Source: Pirellula sp. SH-Sr6A (lineage in GTDB: Bacteria > Planctomycetota > Planctomycetia > Pirellulales > Pirellulaceae). Taken from it: a stretch of DNA of 64,000 bases. The stretch lies in contig NZ_CP011272.1 in assembly GCF_001610875.1 (NCBI RefSeq), positions 186,001-250,000 on the forward strand, in the 5' to 3' direction. This document shows, piece after piece, positions 54,373-62,677 of this stretch (position 1 is its first letter; every line of letters begins with the position of its first letter). The notes beneath the pieces are model-generated. The model did no database searches and had not been told where the DNA came from. It worked only from the letters and a program-made list of their open reading frames with translations. The position numbers were made by a program, and so were the translations under genes.

Positions 54373-55944
54373 ATGACCAAACGCGCTGTTCACATCTACG
54401 ACACAACCCTTCGCGATGGCACCCAAGGGGAGGGAGTGAGCCTTTCCCTCCAAGACAAACTCAACATCGCCGAACGGCTTGCGGAATTTGGGATCGACAT
54501 GATCGAAGGGGGCTACCCCCTCTCCAACGAGAAGGACGCGATGTTCTTTCGCAAGGTCAAACAGCTGAAACTTGGAAATAGCCTGGTCTCCGCCTTCGGC
54601 ATGACCCGCCGTCGCGGATTGGCCGCGGCGGACGACCCCGGTATGAAGGCGCTCGTTGCCGCCGAAACACCCGTCATCACCGTGGTCGGCAAGTCGTGGG
54701 ACTTTCACGCCACCGAAGTGCTGGGGGTCTCCCTTCAAGAGAACGTGGACATGATCGCCGAAAGCGTCGAATTCCTCGGCCGCCACGCGCAAGTCGTCTA
54801 CGATGCGGAACATTTTTTCGACGGCTACAAAGCCAACCGCGAATACGCTCTCCAAGCGGTCTCGGCGGCAGCCAAAGCGGGCGCCCAATGGATCGTCTTC
54901 TGCGATACCAATGGTGGCACCCTTCCCGAGGAAATCGCAGCAATCGTCTCCGATGCGAAATCGATCCTCGCCCCTCTCGGCGTTCGCATGGGGATCCATT
55001 GTCACAACGATGGCGACCTAGCGACCGCGAATTCCTTGGCAGCCATCGATGCTGGGTGCGATCAAGTCCAAGGGACCATCAATGGCATCGGCGAACGTTG
55101 CGGAAATGCCGACCTTGTGGCCATCATGGCAAACCTGCAGTACAAGAAGACGGGTTACAGCGTTCTCGACGGCCGTCCCCTCGATCACTTGACGGAACTT
55201 TCCCGATACGTGTACGAGACGGCCAACCTCCAACTCCGGAGCGGACAGCCCTTTGTCGGGCGAAGTGCATTCGCGCACAAAGGTGGAATGCACGTCCACG
55301 CTGTCAATAAATTCGCCCATACCTACGAACACATGGATCCGGCCAAGATTGGAAACGAACGCCGCATCCTCGTCAGCGAACTCTCCGGTCGATCCAACAT
55401 AGCTGCCTTGATGCAGGACTCCGGCCTTCCTGCGGATCGTGCGACCCAAGACCGAATCTTGGCCGAGATCGTTTCCAAAGAGAACCAAGGCTATCAGTTC
55501 GAAGCCGCCGAAGGCTCCTTTGAATTGCTGGTCAAAAAGTGCACCGGTTCCTACCAGCCTCATTTCGAAACGATCAAATACCAAGTTCTGGCGGGGGATA
55601 TCCAAGCCCAAACGGCAGAAGCCTACGCCGAAGCGATTCTCAAAGTGCAAGTGCAAGGGACGGTGCGGGTCGAAGCGGCCGAAGGGCATGGTCCGGTCAA
55701 TGCAATGGATGCCGCCCTTCGCAAGGCATTGCTACCCTCCTTCCCGCAACTCGACTCCATGCGATTGGTCGATTTCAAAGTGCGAGTGGTAAACGGAGAG
55801 GCCGGCACCGCTGCCCGCATCCGCGTGAACATCGAGAGCGCCGACGACCAGAAGACATGGCGAACCATCGGGGTAAGCGAGAACATCATCGAAGCGAGCT
55901 GGCAAGCCCTCGTGGATGCATTCGAATGCAAACTCCATCGCTAA
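54373..55944 (+). CDS. cimA: (R)-citramalate synthase
   Basis: 523 residues, the citramalate-synthase length within the LeuA/HMG-CoA lyase-like family. The barrel starts HIYDTTLRDGTQGEGVSLSLQDK (DTTLRDG metal/substrate motif), has GGYPLSNEKDAMFF rather than an isopropylmalate-synthase signature, and holds HCHNDGDLATANSLAAIDAGCDQVQGTINGIGERCGN. The region SAFAHKGGMHVHAV and the C-terminal LeuA dimer/effector domain (YEAxx and VKVxx pattern around 400-515) complete it. It condenses pyruvate with acetyl-CoA to citramalate, giving isoleucine without threonine deaminase. Expression appears controlled by the attenuator immediately upstream. Confidence 0.94.
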   Translation: MTKRAVHIYDTTLRDGTQGEGVSLSLQDKLNIAERLAEFGIDMIEGGYPLSNEKDAMFFRKVKQLKLGNSLVSAFGMTRRRGLAAADDPGMKALVAAETPVITVVGKSWDFHATEVLGVSLQENVDMIAESVEFLGRHAQVVYDAEHFFDGYKANREYALQAVSAAAKAGAQWIVFCDTNGGTLPEEIAAIVSDAKSILAPLGVRMGIHCHNDGDLATANSLAAIDAGCDQVQGTINGIGERCGNADLVAIMANLQYKKTGYSVLDGRPLDHLTELSRYVYETANLQLRSGQPFVGRSAFAHKGGMHVHAVNKFAHTYEHMDPAKIGNERRILVSELSGRSNIAALMQDSGLPADRATQDRILAEIVSKENQGYQFEAAEGSFELLVKKCTGSYQPHFETIKYQVLAGDIQAQTAEAYAEAILKVQVQGTVRVEAAEGHGPVNAMDAALRKALLPSFPQLDSMRLVDFKVRVVNGEAGTAARIRVNIESADDQKTWRTIGVSENIIEASWQALVDAFECKLHR

Positions 55945-55990
55945 ACCAGAGGGTATAGGTTCAGAACATAACTGGCGCTCGCCCCTCGTT

Positions 55991-56018
55991 CCAGGCTCCA
56001 GGCTCCAGGCTCCAGGCT
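55991..56018 (+). repeat. Heptamer array (CCAGGCT)4
   Basis: Four perfect 7-bp units, directly abutting the ACTCGCT units of direct-repeat copy A. Confidence 0.95.
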
Positions 56019-56203
56019 ACTCGCTACTCGCTACTTACTTCTCGCTACTCTGTCTAGGGCTGGTCAATTCGCCGATAGAGTGCACGCGGGGGAAGCCGTC
56101 GAGGACGACGGCTCTACATTTGCCTAGCCCCGCCAACTACTTCCTTCGCGCAAAAACAGTCGAGGACGACTGTTCGACATTGCTCTCGCCGCTCGCTACT
56201 CGC
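56019..56203 (+). repeat. Direct-repeat copy A
   Basis: ACTCGCT heptamers, then a block shared with copy B (CTCTGTCTAGGGCTGGTC, ATTCGCCGATAGAG, hairpins, GCAAAAACAGTCGAGGACGA, ACATTGCTCTCGCC) and terminal ACTCGC units. Hairpins AGCCGTCG-AGGA-CGACGGCT at 56094-56113 and AACAGTCG-AGGA-CGACTGTT at 56155-56174 have perfect 8-bp stems and the same loop. Copy B lies about 530 bp downstream, beyond the DUF559 remnant. Confidence 0.85.
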
Positions 56204-56222
56204 TTCCCCCCCCTTTTCTGCT

Positions 56223-56249
56223 CCCCTCGCCCCGCTTCGGGGAGAGGGG
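56223..56249. repeat. GC-rich hairpin of a dispersed repeat type
   Basis: CCCCTCGCCCCG (56223-56234) against CGGGGAGAGGGG (56238-56249), 11 of 12 bp paired, 3-nt loop, followed by CTGGGGGTGAGGGG. Similar sequence is scattered between genes in many bacteria. Confidence 0.7.
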
Positions 56250-56269
56250 CTGGGGGTGAGGGGTTGGGT

Positions 56270-56590
56270 ACCTTCCCGAATCACCGCATAACCTGGTATA
56301 CGAAGGACTCTATACCCCCGCCCATGCAGGAATCGATCGCGATGCTGATCATGCACTAACACATCCTCGGTGAAGTAACCGGCGCCATCGATCTCAATAA
56401 TGAGTTTCTTCTCCAAGCACCAGAAATTCACGGTAAAGCGTGGAATGGGTTATTCACGACGGAACTTCAATCCTTCGATTTGGCGATTGCAAGTCTATTG
56501 TCAAGCATTTGTCGCAAATTCGTTGGATGTTCGACGCTGGCATTGTGCAAATTCGATTGCTTCTTTGGACCTCGACCTGCTGCGTTTCAT
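56270..56590 (-). pseudogene. Decayed DUF559 (Vsr-like endonuclease-fold) gene
   Basis: Reading the minus strand in one frame from ATG 56590 gives a recognisable DUF559 protein broken by three stop codons: TGA, TAG and TAA, in the first half. Recognisable parts are the N-terminal RRTSNEFATNA, then NRQIEGLKFRRE, stop, PIPRFTVNFWCLEKKLIIEIDG (central catalytic-core segment) and FLHGRGYRVLRIPGYAVI at the end. Beyond 56270 the frame runs into the GC-rich repeat. The intact family is about 110-130 residues. The pieces lie in one frame, so point mutations rather than indels caused the decay. The remnant is flanked by the two direct-repeat copies. Confidence 0.75.
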
Positions 56591-56631
56591 GGGAATGAGT
56601 CTCTCTTCGATTCCATGGAATCCAATAGCAA

Positions 56632-56708
56632 TTCAGACTTCAGGCTTCAGACTTCAGACTTCAGACTTCAGACTTCAGACTTCAGGCTTCAGGCTTCAGG
56701 CTTCAGAA
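56632..56708 (+). repeat. Heptamer array (TTCAGAC/TTCAGGC)11
   Basis: Eleven consecutive 7-bp units: the pattern is one GAC, one GGC, five GAC, three GGC and one GAA variant of TTCAxxx. It sits between the DUF559 remnant and direct-repeat copy B. Confidence 0.97.
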
Positions 56709-56729
56709 CTATGCTCCTGGCTCCTCGCC

Positions 56730-56990
56730 ACTCGCTACTCGCTACTCGCTACTTATTTCTCGCTACTTATTACTCGCTACTCTGTCTAGGGCTGGTCGAT
56801 TCGCCGATAGAGAACATGCGGGGGAAGCCGTCGAGACGACGGCTCTACATTTCCTCCATGCTCCATGCTCTTCGCCCCTTCCCACTTTGCCTTGCCCCGC
56901 CAACTAATTCCTTCCCGCAAAAACAGTCGAGGACGACTGTTCGACATTGCTCTCGCCACTCGCTACTCGCTACTCGCTACTCGTCTCTCG
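56730..56990 (+). repeat. Direct-repeat copy B
   Basis: Longer, diverged version of copy A, extending to 4 bp before the DUF3686 gene stop. ACTCGCT units occur at both ends. Hairpins: AGCCGTCG-AGA-CGACGGCT at 56826-56844 (loop shortened by one) and AACAGTCG-AGGA-CGACTGTT at 56922-56941. An insertion of about 35 bp (CATGCTCCATGCTCTTCGCC region) distinguishes it from copy A. Confidence 0.85.
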
Positions 56991-56993
56991 CTA

Positions 56994-59900
56994 CTACTCT
57001 TCCCCCTCAATCGAATCGGGGCCCTCTTTGGCTTTGGCTTCCAACTCCTCGTAACGCCGCAAACAGTCTGCAATCGACTGCCGCAATCGCTCGCCACTTT
57101 GCCGCTGCTGGGCGACTTCCTCCAGCACCGGCCGAAGTCCATCATAGAGCAACTGGAACTGACTTCGAATCAACTCGGTCATAACCCGCGGCACCGCGTG
57201 CTGTACCACCACCCGCGACTCCGGTGGCTTCCCCTCTTCAGGTGCAACCTTTTGCTCGCGTTGCGAAGCCGCCTCCATCCAAAGATTCGACGCCGATCCG
57301 ATCGCTGCACCGATGTGATCCAATCCGCTCTGAATTCCAAGAATACTACTGATCACCTGTGCCGTCGCTTGGTCGCCCGACAACCCCTTGAGCTTCGTCT
57401 TCTGCGCGAACGCCTTGCATATATCCGCCCACCTCGCTCCCTCCGTCTCGTTGAGTATCCCTAACAACGATTTGAATTTGAGCATATTCGACTCCCCATC
57501 GCGCGAGAGAGTTTGTGCGTCCTGCTCGTAACTCGACACGATCAAACGATTCAGCTCATCGTCGTTCATGACCGATACGACCTTCTCCGCAATGCGATTC
57601 ATGTTCCGATAACTACCCTGCAGCTTGAAGGGTGGCTCCGTGCGATAATCGTCTGCTTGTGCCGCACTTCGAATGTATTCGCGATTCATCGTCAAGACGA
57701 CATCGCGAATCCGGTGCAATTTGGACAACACACTCGTCATCTCTCGCACATCGTCGACCGACAAGTTGGATTCGAGGTCGATCCCATCGGTGGTCCCTCG
57801 CAACGCCGCTTGAATGAGCGTCCTCTGATCTTGGTTGGACGCTCTCGAAAGTGGCTGCAATACGGGGTTGCTGGTGAGACAGTTCTCCAAGTACGACATC
57901 TCAAACGCTTCTTGAGAATCTCCGATGATCTCTCCCAAGTTATAAACGTCGGCTCGGTTGGCGAGCATGTCCGGGATCTGAAACCGCTCGCCACTCTCGT
58001 TGTAAGGATTGCCCGCCATCACCACCGCAAACTTGCGACCACGTAAATCGTAAGTCTTCGAGCTACCTTTCCAGACCCCTTCAATCCGTCGGGTCGCATC
58101 GCAAAGGGGTATGAATTTCTGTAGTAACTCTACGTTGCAATGCTGGATGTCATCCAAATAGAGCATCGTGTTGTCACCCATCTCGAGCGCCAAATTGATC
58201 CGCTCCACTTCCTCACGCGACGCCGCATTGGGTGCTTCGGCTGGATCCAGGGAAGTGACGCCGTGTCCAATCGCGGGACCATTGACCTTGACGAAGACGA
58301 GCCCAAGCCGATTGGCGATGTACTCCATTAAAGTCGTCTTGCCATATCCAGGTGGACTGATCAACAGCAACAATCCCATGCGATCCGTTCGCTTGGTGTC
58401 TCCTGCGGCTCCGATTTGCTTGGCGAGATTGTCTCCGATGCGCGGCAAATAAACCGTGTCGATCAACTGATTGCGCACGAAACTCGTCAGCACCCGGGCC
58501 TTCAAGTCATGCGTCTTGAGTCGCTTATCAGCGCGGAGAACCAACTCATGCTTCGTCCGTTGCAACGCTTCCCATCGTGGGACGATCTCCGTGATATGGC
58601 GTTCTAATCTCGATGCAAAATCATGGTATTGAAAAACGAGCTCACCTCCCTGCAACTTGGGGTGATCGCCAATCAAGCCAGCGATCTTGACTGGCTTGGC
58701 CCACTGCCCCTGCACGCCGGTCGAATCCCCCTTAGCCATAGGGCTCGCCGATGACTTGCTTGTACCCTTCGCAGTAGAAACAACTGGCTGCACCGCAGCG
58801 AGGAGCCGCCATGCGACTTCCGGTGCATACGCTTTGTCGATACCAGCCCCCGACAACTCTGCTTGCCGAGACTCCCAAAACCCAACAGCCAGTCGATTCG
58901 CGAGCCCCCATCGTTCGCTCCAGCCCAAAGCCTCCGATTCCAGCGATTGCTGGAGCAGAACAAGTCGCTTTTCATCCAGATTGCTCAGCATCGCTTTGTG
59001 AAAAGCAGCACTCTCCGGGGATTCGGGAAACGCGCCGGAAGGATGCCGCATGGTATCGACCAGAAAGTTGGCCGCATTGTCGAGGGTGCGATCATCCAAT
59101 GTGGAATCGCTTTCCGCAATCTCGCGACCATGCGATTCCATCAATTGCCTTACATGCGCGCGCACCGCGGTCGAAGGTTGATTCACACCAACCAGCTTGT
59201 CAATCGACTCCGAGGCGATCACCCACTGCTGGGTCGCCTCCCTCTCCTTGGTCGGGACCAGGACACTCCACACCAACATGGCGAAGGCTCGAGTCTTGGG
59301 AGAAGTCGTTAACAATCCTAGATTCTGTTGCGTCCGCAGGAGTTCGGTAAGAATCCTTTCGGCATCCTGATCGTGAACGCCGCGCGCGTACCCGTCCTGA
59401 TACCTGGTCTGCATGAAATCGCGAATGGTTTGGATCCGAAATTCTTGCGAACTGGCGAGAAAACGCTCCGCATCCACACGCGTCGACATCCAATAGGCGA
59501 GCGTCTCACCGCGGTACACTTCGGGTGTTTCGCTCGGAAAAGCGACCTCCCACAAATCTTTGGCTTGCTCCAGCTCCGGTGCATCGAGTGGCTCGAAGTA
59601 TTGCGTTCCGGTGATATGCAACTGCAGACATCCACCGCGCGCGACGGTCGTAAGCTCGATCGCTTGATGATTGACACTGAATGCGTGCTGACCAAGCTTG
59701 ATCACACGATTGCCATCGGTGAGGAGCTCTCGCCGATCTCGCTGCTGCCGCAGCGCATCGTCTCCAATCGATTTGAGACGGGACAACACGTCGTCTTGGC
59801 GTACCGAATCGCCAAGCTTCTGTAACTGCTCCGTGATCCCTCTCACCTTTTCGACCATCATGTCGGAGGCGAAGTAGGCTCGCAACGCATTGGGCTCTTC

Positions 59901-62228
59901 GATTCGATTCGCCTTGGCTGCAATACCAGCCAGCAATCGATCGGCCGCGAGCACCAGAGAATTGGCTCGCTGCGTTCGCGCTTCGACGAGCTGTACACGT
60001 CTTGCTTCGAAGGCATCGGCTATCACCTGCCGCTTCTCCGTGAGCCTCAACAGCAAATCGTCGGATTCGGCATAGCGACCTTCCAGTTCCTCGACTTGAA
60101 CGAGGAGCCGCGTCAATGCAGTGTCTACCTTGTCCGGCTCGTCGGCGCTCTCCAAAGCACCCGCCATGGATTGATCGAGAAGCTTCGATTGCGATGCGTA
60201 ATCGGATTCCAGCTCTCGATGGATCACTTCACGTAATTGGGCTCGCAGCAGGGACCGTTCCCGATTGAGTTCCGCTAAGACATTCGCAATGCGATCAACG
60301 ATCTCCGTCCGTTGGGTGGTGTCCTCGATCTTCAATTGGGACACGGTTTCAATGAGCAACTCGAGCGACCCACCTACCGTTTGAAAACTCGCTTCGACTT
60401 TCCTTCCTTCCGCCGCCGATCTGGCCTGCGTGCCGTGTTCTCGGAACTCCCCAATGCGAGTCTGATAAACCTTTAAAGATTCAGGATGAAGCAAATGTTG
60501 GACGCATCGACTTCCCAACCGTTCGGTAAACTCGATCAACTCCTTTTCCAAGGCCTCGACCGCGGCCAGATCGATGTATCGCAACTCCTTCAACTGAACG
60601 ACATTCCCACGCTGCGCGCGAACGCTCGCTAGCCCTTCGACGAACTGCTCGATCTGATCGAACTTCTGTCGATCTACTTTTTTGATCAGCTCCGACGCTT
60701 CGTGCTGAGCGTCTGCCAGCGCCTTTTCCGATTGCTGCCGAACTCGAACGACTTTGTCGAATTCGTTGACCGCCGACTCCGCTGCCTCGCGGATCAAGCG
60801 GATGGGCTTGGCCAACTCTCCCGCCTCGGGATTGTCGAGCCAAAAATACGTGTCGAGCGTTTCGGTCGCGCGCTTTACCAGATCGGAATAAAGTCCCAAA
60901 TACGAGTCATCCCGATCGATGAGATTGAGTATCTCTTGGCACTCGGACATTCCTCGCACTAAGTCTTGATTGCCGATCTTGAACAACAAGGAGTCCGTTT
61001 GGACCATCGGGCGATAGTCGGGACTGGTGAAAGGAGTTTGCCAGACTTGAATGGCGTGATGCTTTTGAGCTTGTTCGTCCGCCCGCATGCTCAGCATCAA
61101 TCCGTCCGCCAAGAACGCTTGCCCATGGCATACGAGCGGCGTGTCGACCGTTTGTCGGATGAGGTTGTAGCGGAGTTGCAGGTAAGTCCCCGATTCCGCA
61201 TGGGTGAACACGTATAGGAAATCTTCCCCGTTGGGAGAACGTCGCAGGCCATCGTACGCGAGGGAAGAAAGCCCGTGTTCAATGACTTTGTAGTCCCCCG
61301 ACTGAAGCACAAAGCCATTGGGCATGATGATCCCGTGATCATCGGGGAGAAGGATGCAGGCGTTACCGATCCCATCCATCCGCTTCGCTTCCGATCGCTT
61401 GACGCTGAAAACGAAATGGCGGTAATCCTTTTCCTGATAGGGCCGGATCTTGAGAAGGATCAAATCGTCGAGGATGGCATAAAGCGTTTCCGCGTCGTCC
61501 AGCGTTTGGTCAGGACTATCCACCGGCTCGCGATAGATGCCGAGCCCGTCCTCCGTGCTGTCTTCAATCTTGATGGTCAAATCGCCGTGAATGCACTCCA
61601 CGAACAGCTTGTCCTCGATGGAGATGTGCGGATGTTTACCGGGTCGATGATTCTCGCGCGTCGTCCGCTTCCAAGGGAAACTGGTTTGCGGGATCGGACG
61701 GATCTCCCCTTCGCTCCGATTGTCGACGTAATGGATGGCGTCCTTTTCAATCGCCCACTTAAAGGCTTTGAAGCTGGCGATCGTCTTCCCTGTCTGAAAC
61801 ACCATATAAAGGTTGGGGCCGTTCAACCAAAAGCGTAGAAAGCTCGCATTCTTGTAATAGCGAACCAGCTCGGCAAAGTCGCGATGAAAGCGGTTGTCGT
61901 CGAACGGCCCCAGCGAAGTCGACGTCGCATGCTGCCCGTCGAAACGGTAGATGGAGAAGATGTCCGATGCCGCAATCTCCGTCTTCAAACCGAACTGCAC
62001 GTTGCTCCCGAGCAAAATCAGGTCTTGGAAGGCAAAGAGATCGCGAGGAACGCAGTTGTGCTCCGTCGTCACATGAATCGTGGACAGGAGCTTCGTTTCC
62101 AAGTTCCCGAAGACGGCCGATCGCTCTTCGTGAAGCTTTCCGAGCCGGCCTCGCAAGTCCGCCGCCCCCTCGCGCAAGCGGTTTCGGAGGACCTCGTACG
62201 TTCCTTGGGCAAGTTGCGAGTCTGGCAT
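56994..62228 (-). CDS. Giant coiled-coil AAA ATPase, DUF3686 ("DNA repair ATPase") type
   Basis: 1744 residues. Residues about 30-470 form the DUF3686-like N-terminal domain, largely beta (LILLGSNVQFGLKTEI; IRPYQEKDYRHFVFSVK; FLYVFTHAESGTYLQLRYN). About 480-760 is long coiled coil. A conserved helical part follows to about 1200. The AAA+ module has Walker A SPPGYGKTT at 1291-1299, Walker B TMLYLDDIQ at 1354-1362, and FAVVMAGNPYNESG sensor-1-like segment near 1400. The C-terminus (about 1500-1744) is helical. Database annotation of this family as DNA repair is weakly founded; the real role is unknown. No signal peptide or TM helix. Stop codon TAG. Confidence 0.85.
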   Translation of the reverse strand: MPDSQLAQGTYEVLRNRLREGAADLRGRLGKLHEERSAVFGNLETKLLSTIHVTTEHNCVPRDLFAFQDLILLGSNVQFGLKTEIAASDIFSIYRFDGQHATSTSLGPFDDNRFHRDFAELVRYYKNASFLRFWLNGPNLYMVFQTGKTIASFKAFKWAIEKDAIHYVDNRSEGEIRPIPQTSFPWKRTTRENHRPGKHPHISIEDKLFVECIHGDLTIKIEDSTEDGLGIYREPVDSPDQTLDDAETLYAILDDLILLKIRPYQEKDYRHFVFSVKRSEAKRMDGIGNACILLPDDHGIIMPNGFVLQSGDYKVIEHGLSSLAYDGLRRSPNGEDFLYVFTHAESGTYLQLRYNLIRQTVDTPLVCHGQAFLADGLMLSMRADEQAQKHHAIQVWQTPFTSPDYRPMVQTDSLLFKIGNQDLVRGMSECQEILNLIDRDDSYLGLYSDLVKRATETLDTYFWLDNPEAGELAKPIRLIREAAESAVNEFDKVVRVRQQSEKALADAQHEASELIKKVDRQKFDQIEQFVEGLASVRAQRGNVVQLKELRYIDLAAVEALEKELIEFTERLGSRCVQHLLHPESLKVYQTRIGEFREHGTQARSAAEGRKVEASFQTVGGSLELLIETVSQLKIEDTTQRTEIVDRIANVLAELNRERSLLRAQLREVIHRELESDYASQSKLLDQSMAGALESADEPDKVDTALTRLLVQVEELEGRYAESDDLLLRLTEKRQVIADAFEARRVQLVEARTQRANSLVLAADRLLAGIAAKANRIEEPNALRAYFASDMMVEKVRGITEQLQKLGDSVRQDDVLSRLKSIGDDALRQQRDRRELLTDGNRVIKLGQHAFSVNHQAIELTTVARGGCLQLHITGTQYFEPLDAPELEQAKDLWEVAFPSETPEVYRGETLAYWMSTRVDAERFLASSQEFRIQTIRDFMQTRYQDGYARGVHDQDAERILTELLRTQQNLGLLTTSPKTRAFAMLVWSVLVPTKEREATQQWVIASESIDKLVGVNQPSTAVRAHVRQLMESHGREIAESDSTLDDRTLDNAANFLVDTMRHPSGAFPESPESAAFHKAMLSNLDEKRLVLLQQSLESEALGWSERWGLANRLAVGFWESRQAELSGAGIDKAYAPEVAWRLLAAVQPVVSTAKGTSKSSASPMAKGDSTGVQGQWAKPVKIAGLIGDHPKLQGGELVFQYHDFASRLERHITEIVPRWEALQRTKHELVLRADKRLKTHDLKARVLTSFVRNQLIDTVYLPRIGDNLAKQIGAAGDTKRTDRMGLLLLISPPGYGKTTLMEYIANRLGLVFVKVNGPAIGHGVTSLDPAEAPNAASREEVERINLALEMGDNTMLYLDDIQHCNVELLQKFIPLCDATRRIEGVWKGSSKTYDLRGRKFAVVMAGNPYNESGERFQIPDMLANRADVYNLGEIIGDSQEAFEMSYLENCLTSNPVLQPLSRASNQDQRTLIQAALRGTTDGIDLESNLSVDDVREMTSVLSKLHRIRDVVLTMNREYIRSAAQADDYRTEPPFKLQGSYRNMNRIAEKVVSVMNDDELNRLIVSSYEQDAQTLSRDGESNMLKFKSLLGILNETEGARWADICKAFAQKTKLKGLSGDQATAQVISSILGIQSGLDHIGAAIGSASNLWMEAASQREQKVAPEEGKPPESRVVVQHAVPRVMTELIRSQFQLLYDGLRPVLEEVAQQRQSGERLRQSIADCLRRYEELEAKAKEGPDSIEGEE

Positions 62229-62356
62229 GTCTAAAACCGGGCAAAGCGAATCGTTGAGAAGACGGGATCTATCCTAACCACGGACCGATCCACCCGTGAG
62301 GAAAAACCGTCTTTGCTCCGGCCCATTTTCCGCTGACACTAGGCGAACGGATTGAC

Positions 62357-62677
62357 CTAATCCGGGACGACTTCCACGAAAACGTCGTCTCCCTCCACCA
62401 GGACCGGGTAAACCTGCGATTTGATCTTCGGATTTTCGATCCAGCCCCCATCCTTGAGGGAGAACTGCCAGCCATGCCAGGGACACGCGACGGTGCCACG
62501 CTGCAGGCATCCGCCCGCCAACGACGCCCCCATATGCGGGCAAAAATCGTCCATCGCGTAAAACTCTCCTTCATAATGAAAGACCGCGATCATCCGCTCC
62601 GCAATGGGAAAGGCGCGCCCTTCGTTCTCAGGAATTTCGGTCGTCTTGGCAACAAAGAAGCGCTGGGGACTAGTCAC
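62357..62677 (-). CDS. Rieske [2Fe-2S] ferredoxin-like protein
   Basis: 106 residues, one Rieske domain. Cluster ligands are CPH at C46/H48 and CPWH at C65/H68 (FCPHMGASL; ACPWHGWQFSL). The size and lack of signal peptide fit the NirD/soluble-ferredoxin type that hands electrons to a cytosolic oxygenase or reductase; no partner enzyme is adjacent. Its start overlaps the end of the cinA-like gene by 8 bp on the same strand, so the two are translationally coupled. Confidence 0.9.
   Translation of the reverse strand: MTSPQRFFVAKTTEIPENEGRAFPIAERMIAVFHYEGEFYAMDDFCPHMGASLAGGCLQRGTVACPWHGWQFSLKDGGWIENPKIKSQVYPVLVEGDDVFVEVVPD

Larger units (their letters stand above)
55945..56993. other. Repeat-rich 1049-bp region
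   Basis: No intact gene. Contents in order: (CCAGGCT)4; a direct-repeat copy with ACTCGCT units and two AGGA-loop hairpins; a GC-rich 12-bp hairpin of a widely dispersed bacterial type (56223-56249, one mismatch); a dead DUF559 gene; (TTCAGAC/TTCAGGC)11; and a second copy of the direct repeat. Separate entries follow. Confidence 0.85.

Noticed and set aside
56632-56708. Possible CRISPR-like array
   Set aside because: Units are 7 bp with no spacers; it is a tandem repeat, and no cas genes are present.
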